Shown here one piece after another: positions 7,830 to 15,627 of a stretch of DNA of 33,472 nucleotides. The DNA lies in the NCBI GenBank assembly GCA_937974175.1, contig CALJIG010000006.1:1-33472 (forward strand), written 5' to 3'. The stretch comes from an uncultured Ignavibacteria bacterium (GTDB lineage: Bacteria; Bacteroidota; Ignavibacteria; Tepidaquicellales; Tepidaquicellaceae). The notes under the pieces were generated by a model. It was not told the origin of the DNA. It searched no databases and worked only from the letters and a program-made list of their open reading frames with translations. The translations under genes were made by a program, and so were the position numbers. Every line of letters begins with the position of its first letter. Position 1 is the first letter of the stretch.

Positions 7830-9172
7830 TACAATAAGTTGCTCGCAAGTTCGGCAAGCTCTGAACGCTCTCCTTTTACTAAATTAATATGCGCGTATAA
7901 TTTCTGATTTTTAAAATGATCGATCAGATATGTTAATCCGTTTGATTCAGTATCCAGATAAGGATGGTCAATCTGGTAAATATCTCCCGTGAAAATAATT
8001 TTACATCCTTCGCCTGCGCGGGTAATAATTGTTTTTATTTCATGCGGAGTTAAGTTCTGCGCTTCATCTACTATAAAAAATATTCTCTGTAAGCTTCTTC
8101 CGCGGATATAACTAAGCGGTTCAATTACAAGCTTCTCATCCTTTACCATTTGATTAATCGTCTGATGAGCCTGGTCAGTTTCTTTATACTGGTCCTGAAT
8201 TATTTTTAAGTTATCCCAGAGCGGCTGCATGTAAGGAGCAAGCTTGCTCTCAACATCTCCCGGTAAATAACCGATATCTTTATTACTCAGCGGAACAATC
8301 GGCCGCGCAATATATATCTGCCTGTAATTTTTTCTTATCTGCAATGCTGCTGCAAGCGCAAGCAAAGTTTTTCCTGTGCCCGCTTTACCTGTAATGGACA
8401 TTATGGGAATATTCTGATTCAGTAATGCATCGACTGCAAATGTCTGCTCGGCATTGCGCGGCTTCACTCCGTACACAGTTGCCTTGTCTACTTTTAATAA
8501 CATTTCTTTTACAGGGTCAACATAGGCAAGAATTGAGCGAACAGCGTTTCTAAGAATATAAAACTTGTTTGGAATAACATCTTTCTGCTTTTTAGAAAAC
8601 GCTTTCTTCAGAGGGATTTCAAACGGCGGAGCATAAAGGGACTGCAAAATATCATCGTCAAAATCTTCTATTACTTCCTTGCCGCTGTATAATTCTTCAA
8701 GGTCGGAAATTCTATCCGTAGTATAATCTTCTGCAGGTATACCGAGCGCCTTTGCCTTCATACGAAGATTCACATCTTTAGAGACAAGTATCACCTGCCT
8801 TTTATCTCCGTACTTTTTCTTTACCTCAAGCGCTGAGTTTAAAATTCTGTGGTCAGGCGTATCTTCCCTGAACACATTTTTAATTTCATCATTCCATCCC
8901 TGTGGAAGTGAAATGGAAACCTTGCCCATTTTTTTACCGAGTGAAACTCCGCCATTAAATAAGGCATCGCCGGTAAGCGAATCAAGTGTCCGCGCAAACT
9001 CACGTGCATTCAGATTTATAACCTGATTACCTTTTTTAAAATGGTCTATCTCTTCTATTACTGTGATGGGAATTACAATATCGTGTTCCTGAAACTGCTG
9101 TATGCTAGTAGCATCATGGAGAATAACGTTTGTATCGAGAACGAATACCTTTGTGGATTTTTTTGGAGGCAT
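7829..9172 (-). CDS. PIN-PhoH family ATPase (YlaK-like)
   Basis: A 447-residue fusion of an N-terminal PIN domain (FVLDTNVILHD, D13; further acidic residues near E40-D43 and D105-D107) with a C-terminal PhoH ATPase (Walker A GKAGTGKT at 262-269, Walker B IVDEAQN with D369-E370, then FTGD). Such PIN-PhoH proteins are RNA-acting: the PIN part is a ribonuclease fold and the PhoH part a helicase-like ATPase. All motifs and the length agree with the family. It precedes GNAT on the same strand with a 1-nt overlap. A terminator at 9299-9333 separates it from the Omp28-like gene upstream, so it must have its own promoter in 9173-9298, which is very A/T-rich. Confidence 0.93.
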   Translation of the reverse strand: MPPKKSTKVFVLDTNVILHDATSIQQFQEHDIVIPITVIEEIDHFKKGNQVINLNAREFARTLDSLTGDALFNGGVSLGKKMGKVSISLPQGWNDEIKNVFREDTPDHRILNSALEVKKKYGDKRQVILVSKDVNLRMKAKALGIPAEDYTTDRISDLEELYSGKEVIEDFDDDILQSLYAPPFEIPLKKAFSKKQKDVIPNKFYILRNAVRSILAYVDPVKEMLLKVDKATVYGVKPRNAEQTFAVDALLNQNIPIMSITGKAGTGKTLLALAAALQIRKNYRQIYIARPIVPLSNKDIGYLPGDVESKLAPYMQPLWDNLKIIQDQYKETDQAHQTINQMVKDEKLVIEPLSYIRGRSLQRIFFIVDEAQNLTPHEIKTIITRAGEGCKIIFTGDIYQIDHPYLDTESNGLTYLIDHFKNQKLYAHINLVKGERSELAELASNLL

Positions 9173-9298
9173 CTAAATTTTTGTCAGAGGTTTATTTCCA
9201 TTTTGAATTTATATCAAAATTTTTGAAAAATAAATCTTGAAAATAAAGATAATATAAAGTTTTTATTATTTTAATTGTTAATGAAGAATCTTATAAAG

Positions 9299-9333
9299 CA
9301 AAAAGGCAGCAAAGAAATCTTCCCTGCTGCCCT
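9299..9333 (-). terminator. Rho-independent terminator after the Omp28-like gene
   Basis: On the minus strand GGCAGCA...TGCTGCC forms a stem (9304-9310 with 9324-9330) followed by TTTTTG (9303-9298). It lies 43 nt beyond the stop of the Omp28-like gene, which reads the same way. Confidence 0.85.
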
Positions 9334-9375
9334 TTAATTAAAAAATTAAAACAATTAAAATCTTTATTGAACTTC

Positions 9376-10143
9376 TTATCTCAGCTTCACTATATCAACA
9401 CCATAAATTCTTTTTGAACCGGCTGACTGAGTGAAAACAATAAGCGATGCATGCCTGTCATCGATTGAAGCCGGAATGCTGAAGCTCATCGGTGCTAAGT
9501 TAACAGTCTGTCCCGAAGCAATATTAATTGCATCACCGTTTGGTGATGTTAATAAATCTCTAAGCACCTGGTCAAAATTTCTTTCGCCGTTATTTGCTGT
9601 ATATGCTATGTTGTCTTCTGTAAGCGCTACGTGGTAAACAAGATCAGTTACTGCATCGCCGGAATTCTGATTTATTGTAATATTCAGATTTCCCGTTCTT
9701 GCTGTTGTATCATAAGTTTTAGTGAGACTTACACCCATAGATCTTGATGCATTCAGCTGTGTATTAAGTACATTTGTCCAGTTAGTCTCGTTATAGTTAC
9801 CCATAAATTCTCCGAGTAAAAATCCCTTCGGGTTAGCATTTGCTGAATTATAATATGTCTGTCTTGTGCCGTTATCTGTTTCATTGTATAAATAAAACGG
9901 ATCATTCGGATAAAGAGTTGTGTGCCATCTTATAATAATCACATTGGGATTTACTACTCTATCCAGATATTGATTTGCAGCTACACATGGGATGCAGCTT
10001 GTATTGGTAAATAATTCAACCAGTACTTTATTTGTGCTTCCGGAAATATTCGAATAAGCCACAGGCGCATCGTTTGACTCACATGAGTATAAAAAAACCG
10101 AGAGCGCTAAAATTATTAAAGGTAAAATTGATTTGAGTTTCAT
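9376..10143 (-). CDS. Omp28-like lipoprotein with thioredoxin-like CxxC
   Basis: A 255-residue exported lipoprotein: the signal peptide ends in the lipobox LYSC with C21 the acylated cysteine. The following domain begins KVLVELFTNTSCIPCVAAN, a thioredoxin-like strand and helix with C50-I-P-C53, as in Omp28-related proteins of Bacteroidota; the remainder is beta-rich. It probably sits in the outer membrane or periplasm and may take part in thiol chemistry or carry an uncharacterised structural role. AGGAGA six bases before ATG is a clear Shine-Dalgarno, unusual in this window. Upstream on the same strand are a barrel gene (10327-11988) and a TlpA-like reductase gene, suggesting a common envelope function. 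Confidence 0.85.
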   Translation of the reverse strand: MKLKSILPLIILALSVFLYSCESNDAPVAYSNISGSTNKVLVELFTNTSCIPCVAANQYLDRVVNPNVIIIRWHTTLYPNDPFYLYNETDNGTRQTYYNSANANPKGFLLGEFMGNYNETNWTNVLNTQLNASRSMGVSLTKTYDTTARTGNLNITINQNSGDAVTDLVYHVALTEDNIAYTANNGERNFDQVLRDLLTSPNGDAINIASGQTVNLAPMSFSIPASIDDRHASLIVFTQSAGSKRIYGVDIVKLR

Positions 10144-10176
10144 ATATTTCTCCTATGAGATAAAATTTTATGTTCT

Positions 10177-10297
10177 CATTCCCAAACTCTGTTTGGGAAT
10201 GCTTGGTGCGCGAAACTCTGTTTCGCATTGTATAAGTGAAACAGAGTTTCACCTACACTTTCCGTCCCAAACAGTCCGCCTTGGCGGAGTGGGACGG
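10177..10297. repeat. Cluster of four hairpins with shared ACTCTGT centres
   Basis: Hairpin A is 10177-10187/10191-10201 (CATTCCCAAAC, loop TCT). B is 10210-10216/10220-10226 (GCGAAAC, loop TCT). C is 10236-10242/10246-10252 (GTGAAAC, loop AGA), nearly the reverse complement of B. D is 10262-10269/10290-10297 (CCGTCCCA) with an inner TCCGCC/GGCGGA stem. A and B have ACTCTGT at the centre and C has its complement, as does arm 1 of the element at 58-171. It lies between the barrel gene and the Omp28-like gene and would be in their mRNA. Confidence 0.85.
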
Positions 10298-10326
10298 GGC
10301 TTTATGTAATGTTAAAAAAATAAATT

Positions 10327-11988
10327 TTAAAAACTTGTCTGTATTGTTGCTCTGAATCCTTCGAACGGATTTACATAACGGCAGATACCGTTCGTGCATT
10401 TCAATCCGCCTCTTTCGCTTCCGTATGAAAACGTTACCTGATTTTTCTGATTGAGCTTGTAAATTATTTCACCGATGAACCAGCTGCTTTTTCCTGTCGG
10501 CTCTTCTTTATCATTGGTAAATTCGCCGCTTACAGTTAATCCTAAGTAAGGTGATTTTGTAAGATTGACCGATGCATACTGATTCATAAAACTCTTTTCA
10601 CCTGTTCTTATTGAGTTATACTCCCACTGCTGCTCAAGATTTACTTTCAAAGCAAAATTATTATCAAGCTCATATCTTACTTCAACGGGAATTGTTGATG
10701 TTAAAATTTTCTCCGATGAACCCGGATTTATCTGATTGTAAACAACACTGCTCTGTCTTGAAAAAGCTAATTTTGTATAGAGCTTCTCTGTTGCATAATA
10801 TTCCGATTCAATAAAATATTCCCAGAAAGGATTAAATGCATCGTTAGATAATTCAGGAATAAAATTGTTATCTCTTGCTACTCTTTGATAACTTACAACT
10901 GCAGTTGTATCTATATCGGCATACTGATAATGCTCGGAAGCAACGCCAAAGTTTAAATTGAAATAAAGTTTTTCCGATGCAACATAAATAATATCAAGCT
11001 GTCCGCCGACTTCATCGTTAAAATTTGTTACGTGCGGATTTCTTGAAATCAAAGTCGATGTATGTTCTTTCTGCGCTGTCGGTGGATTCTGGAACGGTAA
11101 TAGTTTTGTAGGTCTGTCTGTGCTTCTGTTATCAGGTCCTGTTAAATCGAATCTATAGTTTTTATAATCAAGCGTTATACCGAGTCCTGCTTTAGAATAT
11201 GAAAGCGAGGAGTATAATCCGTCACCCTGCGAAGAAAAGCCTAAATAGTTTGGTGAATTATTCGGTTCTGACATTACACTTTTATGAGCGTATGATGAAT
11301 AAAAATTAAAATCTTTATAGCTAAAACCGAGATAAACTTCAGGTAGTTCCGCCTTTATATTTGTTGTATCAATTGAATTAGGAATTTTTCCTTTTGCAAA
11401 AACATAATTAGTGCCGAGTGTTACATTTTTCCATGGGGAAATTTCAATGTTCGCATCACGCACTTTATATGTTTCAACTCTTGTCGGATTTAAATAATCA
11501 CTGTACTCCATATTGCCGCCAAGGAAAGCAGTCTTCAGTTTGAATGACTTTGTATTGCCGAATGAATTTTTATAAACCAATCTTATTCCGTCAAGCCCGG
11601 TATCATAGCCAAGTGATCTGTCTTCAAAAATATTCATAGTCATACCGCGTGAAACTATATCCCAGTAATCCCCGGCGCGGACGGATATTCCGATATCGTG
11701 TGAATACTCTGCAAATCTTTTTCTTATGCCTTTAAAGTCACGGCCGTATTCAATCGGGTCGCTGATTTCGTATCGCAGACCGATAATAACGTTGTTAACA
11801 TTTACTCTTAAATCTGTAAGATTTTCAAAATATTCTTTTGATGTTTTGTTCAGCCCCGTGTACTCATAACCGTTACCGTATCTAAGCAGATTGTTAAGTG
11901 AAGCGTCAACTTTTAATTTCGGAATTTCAATCTGTGAGTACGATACACTACAGCTAAGAATAAAAAAAAGTAAAAAGATTTTTTTCAT
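10327..11988 (-). CDS. Predicted outer-membrane beta-barrel protein (DUF6029-like)
   Basis: A 553-residue exported protein. The signal peptide MKKIFLLFFILSCSVSYSQ is followed by a mature chain that starts with a strand-rich LKVDASLNNLLRYGNGYEYT and continues as alternating aromatic/polar strands. It ends in FRATIQTSF, the terminal-aromatic signature of outer-membrane barrels. It resembles the DUF6029 group of Bacteroidota; that naming is from memory of the family, not a search. No enzymatic motif is seen. It is flanked by the Omp28-like gene downstream and by a TlpA-like gene upstream on the same strand, separated from the latter by a terminator at 12107-12128. A role in outer-membrane transport or in envelope redox is possible but not shown. 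Confidence 0.75.
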   Translation of the reverse strand: MKKIFLLFFILSCSVSYSQIEIPKLKVDASLNNLLRYGNGYEYTGLNKTSKEYFENLTDLRVNVNNVIIGLRYEISDPIEYGRDFKGIRKRFAEYSHDIGISVRAGDYWDIVSRGMTMNIFEDRSLGYDTGLDGIRLVYKNSFGNTKSFKLKTAFLGGNMEYSDYLNPTRVETYKVRDANIEISPWKNVTLGTNYVFAKGKIPNSIDTTNIKAELPEVYLGFSYKDFNFYSSYAHKSVMSEPNNSPNYLGFSSQGDGLYSSLSYSKAGLGITLDYKNYRFDLTGPDNRSTDRPTKLLPFQNPPTAQKEHTSTLISRNPHVTNFNDEVGGQLDIIYVASEKLYFNLNFGVASEHYQYADIDTTAVVSYQRVARDNNFIPELSNDAFNPFWEYFIESEYYATEKLYTKLAFSRQSSVVYNQINPGSSEKILTSTIPVEVRYELDNNFALKVNLEQQWEYNSIRTGEKSFMNQYASVNLTKSPYLGLTVSGEFTNDKEEPTGKSSWFIGEIIYKLNQKNQVTFSYGSERGGLKCTNGICRYVNPFEGFRATIQTSF

Positions 11989-12102
11989 TATAGGAAATGA
12001 TTTTTATGTTACAAAAATTGTATGCGCCTGTGTGTGGATTTTTCCCGCTTCCCAAGGAAGGAAAGTACTAATTACTACTTAATACTTATTACAATTAAAA
12101 AC

Positions 12103-12128
12103 AAAAAAGGCGGAGCAAAGTCCGCCTT
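12103..12128 (-). terminator. Terminator after the TlpA-like gene
   Basis: AAGGCGGA (12107-12114) and TCCGCCTT (12121-12128) form a perfect 8-bp stem with a 6-nt loop. On the minus strand it is followed by a T-run (A-run 12103-12108 on the plus strand). It lies 14 nt past the tlpA stop and isolates that gene from the barrel gene, which therefore needs its own promoter between 11989 and 12103. Confidence 0.85.
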
Positions 12129-12142
12129 CTTATTAAACATAT

Positions 12143-12631
12143 TTAGTTACCGAGCAGCGCTTTTACTTCTGCTTCGATTTTCTTTTCATCGCCTGTTAAA
12201 TATCCTTTGTGAACTGCAACGATGTTTTTATTTTTATCGATTAAAATTGAGTAAGGAATATCGTCTCTGCCGCTGTAGCCTTCGTATATTTTTTTATCCG
12301 TATCGAATGCAACCGGAAAAGTATAGCTGTGTGATTCGATGTACGGCTTTACTTTAGATAACGATTTTTGATTATCCTGATTCAATGCAAGATAAGTGAA
12401 GCCCTGTGCTTTATACTTATCATAAATCTTTTGCATCTCTTTCATCTCCTCTTTGCAGGGAGAGCACCATGTTGCCCAAAAACCGATGAGCACGGGACCT
12501 TTTTCAAGAAGCTTCGAAAGTGAAACTTCGTTGCCGTCAAGGTCAGTGGCTGTAAATTCATAATAAGTCTGCGCTTTTACATTTGCGCAGAAGATTATTA
12601 TTAAAAAAATTCCCGCTATTAATTTTTTCAA
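12143..12631 (-). CDS. TlpA-like periplasmic thioredoxin
   Basis: A 162-residue exported thiol-disulphide oxidoreductase. The signal peptide MKKLIAGIFLIIIFCANVKAQ is followed by the AhpC/TlpA-type opening FTATDLDGNEVSLSKL and the active site FWATWCSPCKEEM (C56, C59). A cis-proline strand follows (DDIPYSILID), and the fold is complete. Such proteins reduce disulphides in the periplasm, often for cytochrome c maturation or lipoprotein partners. The neighbours are nuoH upstream (72 nt away on the same strand) and the envelope genes 9376-11988 downstream. Its own terminator follows. The electron donor and target are not encoded nearby. Confidence 0.9.
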   Translation of the reverse strand: MKKLIAGIFLIIIFCANVKAQTYYEFTATDLDGNEVSLSKLLEKGPVLIGFWATWCSPCKEEMKEMQKIYDKYKAQGFTYLALNQDNQKSLSKVKPYIESHSYTFPVAFDTDKKIYEGYSGRDDIPYSILIDKNKNIVAVHKGYLTGDEKKIEAEVKALLGN

Positions 12632-12703
12632 TTTTTTTTAATAATATATTTAATAACTCTTTTAACTCGTGTGAATGTATTAATGTTTCAATTAATGGTT
12701 CAA

Positions 12704-13738
12704 TTAACTTTTCATCAGTAACAATACAAGTCCTGTTATAACTAAATTGATAATTCCTAAAGGAATAAAAACTTTCCATCCTAAATTCATAAGCTGGTCA
12801 TATCTGAATCTCGGAATCGTCCATCTTATCCAGACGAAGAAGAATACCCAGAAGAATGTTTTAGCGCAGAACATCAGTACCTGCAGAATGCTTACCAAAG
12901 TTTCGGATAATCCTATTGAGTGAATAAAAGGAATCTGCCATCCGCCGCAAAATAGTGTGGTAATCATTGCCGACATTACTATAACGTTTGCGTATTCAGC
13001 AAGGAAGAATAACGCAAACTTCATGCTTGAGTACTCTGTGTGATATCCTGCAACAAGCTCCTGCTCTGCTTCTGCGAAGTCGAACGGATGCCTGTTTGTT
13101 TCTGCCAATGCAGATGTTAGAAAAATTATAAATGCTACAGGCTGAAGAATCATATTCCATTGCCATCCGTGCTGTGCCTTAACAATTGTATCAAGCTCAA
13201 GCGAACCGTTCATTAGTACTATAGGAAGAATTGCCAGTCCCATTGCAAGCTCGTAGCTAATCATCTGCGCAGAAGAGCGAAGCCCGCCGAGAAGTGAGTA
13301 CTTGCTGTTCGATGACCATCCGCTTAGCGTAACTCCGTAAACACCGAGTGAGCCGAGTGCGAGGAAGTAAAGAACTCCGACGTTAACATCAGCTATCTGT
13401 AATTGAATACTTCTTCCGGCTATTGTGATATGGTCTCCGAAAGGAATAACAGCAAAAGTAGAAAGTGCAACCATAATTGAAATAACGGGAGCAAGCGAGT
13501 GAACGAATTTATTTGCATTCACCGGAACAATATCCTCTTTCATAAGAAGCTTTACTACGTCAACAAGCGGCTGAAACAGTCCGAACGGTCCAACTCTGTT
13601 CGGTCCGATTCTATCCTGCATAAAAGCCGAGACTTTTCTTTCAAGATAAACGGAATAAGCCACGCACGTAAGTAAAACTCCGTGCACAACTGCAATTTTA
13701 GAAATTATAATTATTAAATTTAGTAACCATTCAGGCAT
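12704..13738 (-). CDS. nuoH: NADH-quinone oxidoreductase subunit H
   Basis: A 344-residue polytopic membrane subunit of respiratory complex I, forming the quinone-entry channel and the link to the proton-pumping arm. Diagnostic motifs: SVYLERKVSAFMQDRIGPNR near the first helix, GPFGLFQPLVDVVKLLMKED, and the quinone-loop signature AETNRHPFDFAEAEQELVAG. About eight hydrophobic helices are seen and the length is normal. The start codon gives the expected MPEWLLNLI N-terminus. No other nuo gene lies beside it: downstream is a thioredoxin gene and upstream, divergently, an unknown membrane protein. The remaining subunits must be elsewhere in the genome. Confidence 0.97.
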   Translation of the reverse strand: MPEWLLNLIIIISKIAVVHGVLLTCVAYSVYLERKVSAFMQDRIGPNRVGPFGLFQPLVDVVKLLMKEDIVPVNANKFVHSLAPVISIMVALSTFAVIPFGDHITIAGRSIQLQIADVNVGVLYFLALGSLGVYGVTLSGWSSNSKYSLLGGLRSSAQMISYELAMGLAILPIVLMNGSLELDTIVKAQHGWQWNMILQPVAFIIFLTSALAETNRHPFDFAEAEQELVAGYHTEYSSMKFALFFLAEYANVIVMSAMITTLFCGGWQIPFIHSIGLSETLVSILQVLMFCAKTFFWVFFFVWIRWTIPRFRYDQLMNLGWKVFIPLGIINLVITGLVLLLMKS

Positions 13739-13882
13739 ATATAATCGAATGAGTTTAATTAATTTAGGGAATACAAAGATTGTGGAAAAAAAGGAAATAT
13801 AAAATGGAAAAAGAGGAGGGAAAATTAAAATAATTGGATTATTAAAAGACTATTTGTATGTTATGTTAATAATCTATATTAT

Positions 13883-14515
13883 ATGCAAGTAGCTGAAAAA
13901 AAAATTTCAAATGATTTTTTAAAAAACATTATCATAGGGTTTTTTTATCCTGCGATTCTTGGAAATATAATTTATGTAATACTTTCTTACTTTAATAATC
14001 CCGAAGAATACACCAATTATATACATTTAAATCTAAAGCTATGGCTGTTATTTGTTATAACAATTTTTTATCTTTGCGATTTTTTGTATATATATTTCAC
14101 GAAGGATTTTAAAAAAATGATGTTCTTAGCTGCACTTGTTTTTATTGTTCTGTTATTTACTTCATTTAGTAAAATACACATTGGAAAATCTATAACGGAT
14201 ATTTCGAATGCACCGGATATAAAATCAATTTTGAATTGTTTTATAGGGTTTTTTGTGATTTATTTAATTTGGGATATTTATGAGAAATTTAAAATAAAGG
14301 ATGATAAAAATGAGAGTAGGATGTACAAAATAATAATATATTGGGAAATACTTTCCATTATTATAATTATTCTAAATTTATTATTTGTTGATAATATTAA
14401 TGAATCTTATTTTCCCATATTTACTTTGGTTGCGATAACTGTTTCTTTCGGAATACTAGATTTTTGCAAATACCGGTTTTGGAAAGCAGCTAAATTAAAA
14501 GAAACACATGGCTAG
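13883..14515 (+). CDS. Hypothetical six-helix membrane protein
   Basis: I do not recognise this family. The 210 residues hold about six hydrophobic stretches: 16-37, 46-67, 73-91, 110-127, 145-165 and about 172-195. The N-terminus is short and basic and the C-terminus ends KAAKLKETHG, which should be cytoplasmic by the positive-inside rule. There are no conserved charged or catalytic residues in the helices. It is transcribed divergently from nuoH with 144 nt between them, and convergently with the epimerase gene, so it stands alone. Composition is strongly A/T-rich. Confidence 0.7.
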   Translation: MQVAEKKISNDFLKNIIIGFFYPAILGNIIYVILSYFNNPEEYTNYIHLNLKLWLLFVITIFYLCDFLYIYFTKDFKKMMFLAALVFIVLLFTSFSKIHIGKSITDISNAPDIKSILNCFIGFFVIYLIWDIYEKFKIKDDKNESRMYKIIIYWEILSIIIIILNLLFVDNINESYFPIFTLVAITVSFGILDFCKYRFWKAAKLKETHG

Positions 14516-14548
14516 GTATATTTATCGCATAGAATTGTATATATTCAT

Positions 14549-15475
14549 TCACCCCTTCACCCATTCCGCCGTTTTTTTCACTCCCTCTCTGTAATCAGTT
14601 GGAGTAAAGTTAAACCGCTTATTGAATTTATCGCTGTTGAAAACATAATCCGTTTGAAGCTGATAAACCATTTCACTGAACTCCTTCATGAACGGGTCAA
14701 ACAATCCCATCAAAGAAATTACAAACTTGGGAATAACCGATGACGACGGCTTCACATTCATTTCCTTTGCGAAAATATTTATCCATTCTTTTCCTGTGAA
14801 AGCATTTTTATCCGTCGGTACATGCCAGACCTGATTAAATGCATCGGGAGTATTGCCCAGCATTGCAACTGCCTTCGCAGCATCGGGAGTATAAGTGAAA
14901 CTATGTTTTTTATTTCCACTGCCAAACCATAAAGCGCGCTTTCCCTTCGCAAGATATTTTACAACTGTTTCGACAAGAACGCTTCTATCGTTTCCCGGAC
15001 CGTAAAAATCTGCCGAGCGCGCTATAAGCGCCTGAATGCCTCCGCTCTTCGTCTCATCCATGAGCATCTTTGCAATCGCTGCGCGGACCTTCCCTTTCTC
15101 ACTTGGCGGATTTATGGGAGTTTCCTCCGTCATATTGCCGAGAAAATTTTTATCGTACAAGTACATGTTATCGAAAAAAACCAAACGAGAATTATTTTCT
15201 TTGCATGCTTCGATTGTATTGCGCATAAGCGCAGGCCATTTTTCCTGCCATGCTTTTTTTGTGTATTCAAATCCTACAAGCAGGTAAACAACATCTGAAC
15301 CTTTTATAGCGCCGTAAAGGCTATCCTTATCAGTTACATCAGCAATGAAAACTTCATCGGTTTCATTTACCTTTTTAGGATTGCGCCCGACAATCCTTAT
15401 TTTATCTGTGTAAGCAGTAAGTTCTTTTGCAAGAACGCTGCCGATTGTTCCGTTACCGCCTAATATTGTTTGCAT
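14549..15475 (-). CDS. NAD(P)-binding epimerase/dehydratase family protein
   Basis: An extended short-chain dehydrogenase/reductase-like protein. The open frame extends to 15514, but the internal ATG at 15475 places the dinucleotide-binding motif GGNGTIGS at residues 6-13 right at the N-terminus as in the family, so I take 308 residues (MQTILGG...). A strand ending DVTDKDSL and the stretch GSDVVYLLVG follow the usual Rossmann pattern. The YxxxK catalytic pair is not obvious; YLYDKNF is the nearest match. It may therefore be an atypical, NmrA-like or UDP-sugar-epimerase-like member. Substrate unknown. No Shine-Dalgarno. Confidence 0.8.
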   Translation of the reverse strand: MQTILGGNGTIGSVLAKELTAYTDKIRIVGRNPKKVNETDEVFIADVTDKDSLYGAIKGSDVVYLLVGFEYTKKAWQEKWPALMRNTIEACKENNSRLVFFDNMYLYDKNFLGNMTEETPINPPSEKGKVRAAIAKMLMDETKSGGIQALIARSADFYGPGNDRSVLVETVVKYLAKGKRALWFGSGNKKHSFTYTPDAAKAVAMLGNTPDAFNQVWHVPTDKNAFTGKEWINIFAKEMNVKPSSSVIPKFVISLMGLFDPFMKEFSEMVYQLQTDYVFNSDKFNKRFNFTPTDYREGVKKTAEWVKG

Positions 15476-15627
15476 ATGGAGAAAAGTAAAATGTATCGTG
15501 TGTATAATTGCCACTGCCCGCTAAATCGGGATTTGATAATTGATAACTTTCAAGCCGTGGATAGATCGTAGTAATTAATATGAACTAATTAATTATATTT
15601 CTACTCAGTGGTTAGCAAAAATAAAAA

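Noticed and set aside
13851..13864. 14-bp word TATTTGTATGTTAT also at 22149-22162
   Set aside because: It precedes two genes at different distances, but an A/T-rich 14-mer may recur by chance in 33 kb of this composition, and it does not fit the promoter consensus.
15476..15514. Upstream start for the epimerase (15514)
   Set aside because: It would add 13 residues before the glycine-rich motif, which in this family sits at the extreme N-terminus.
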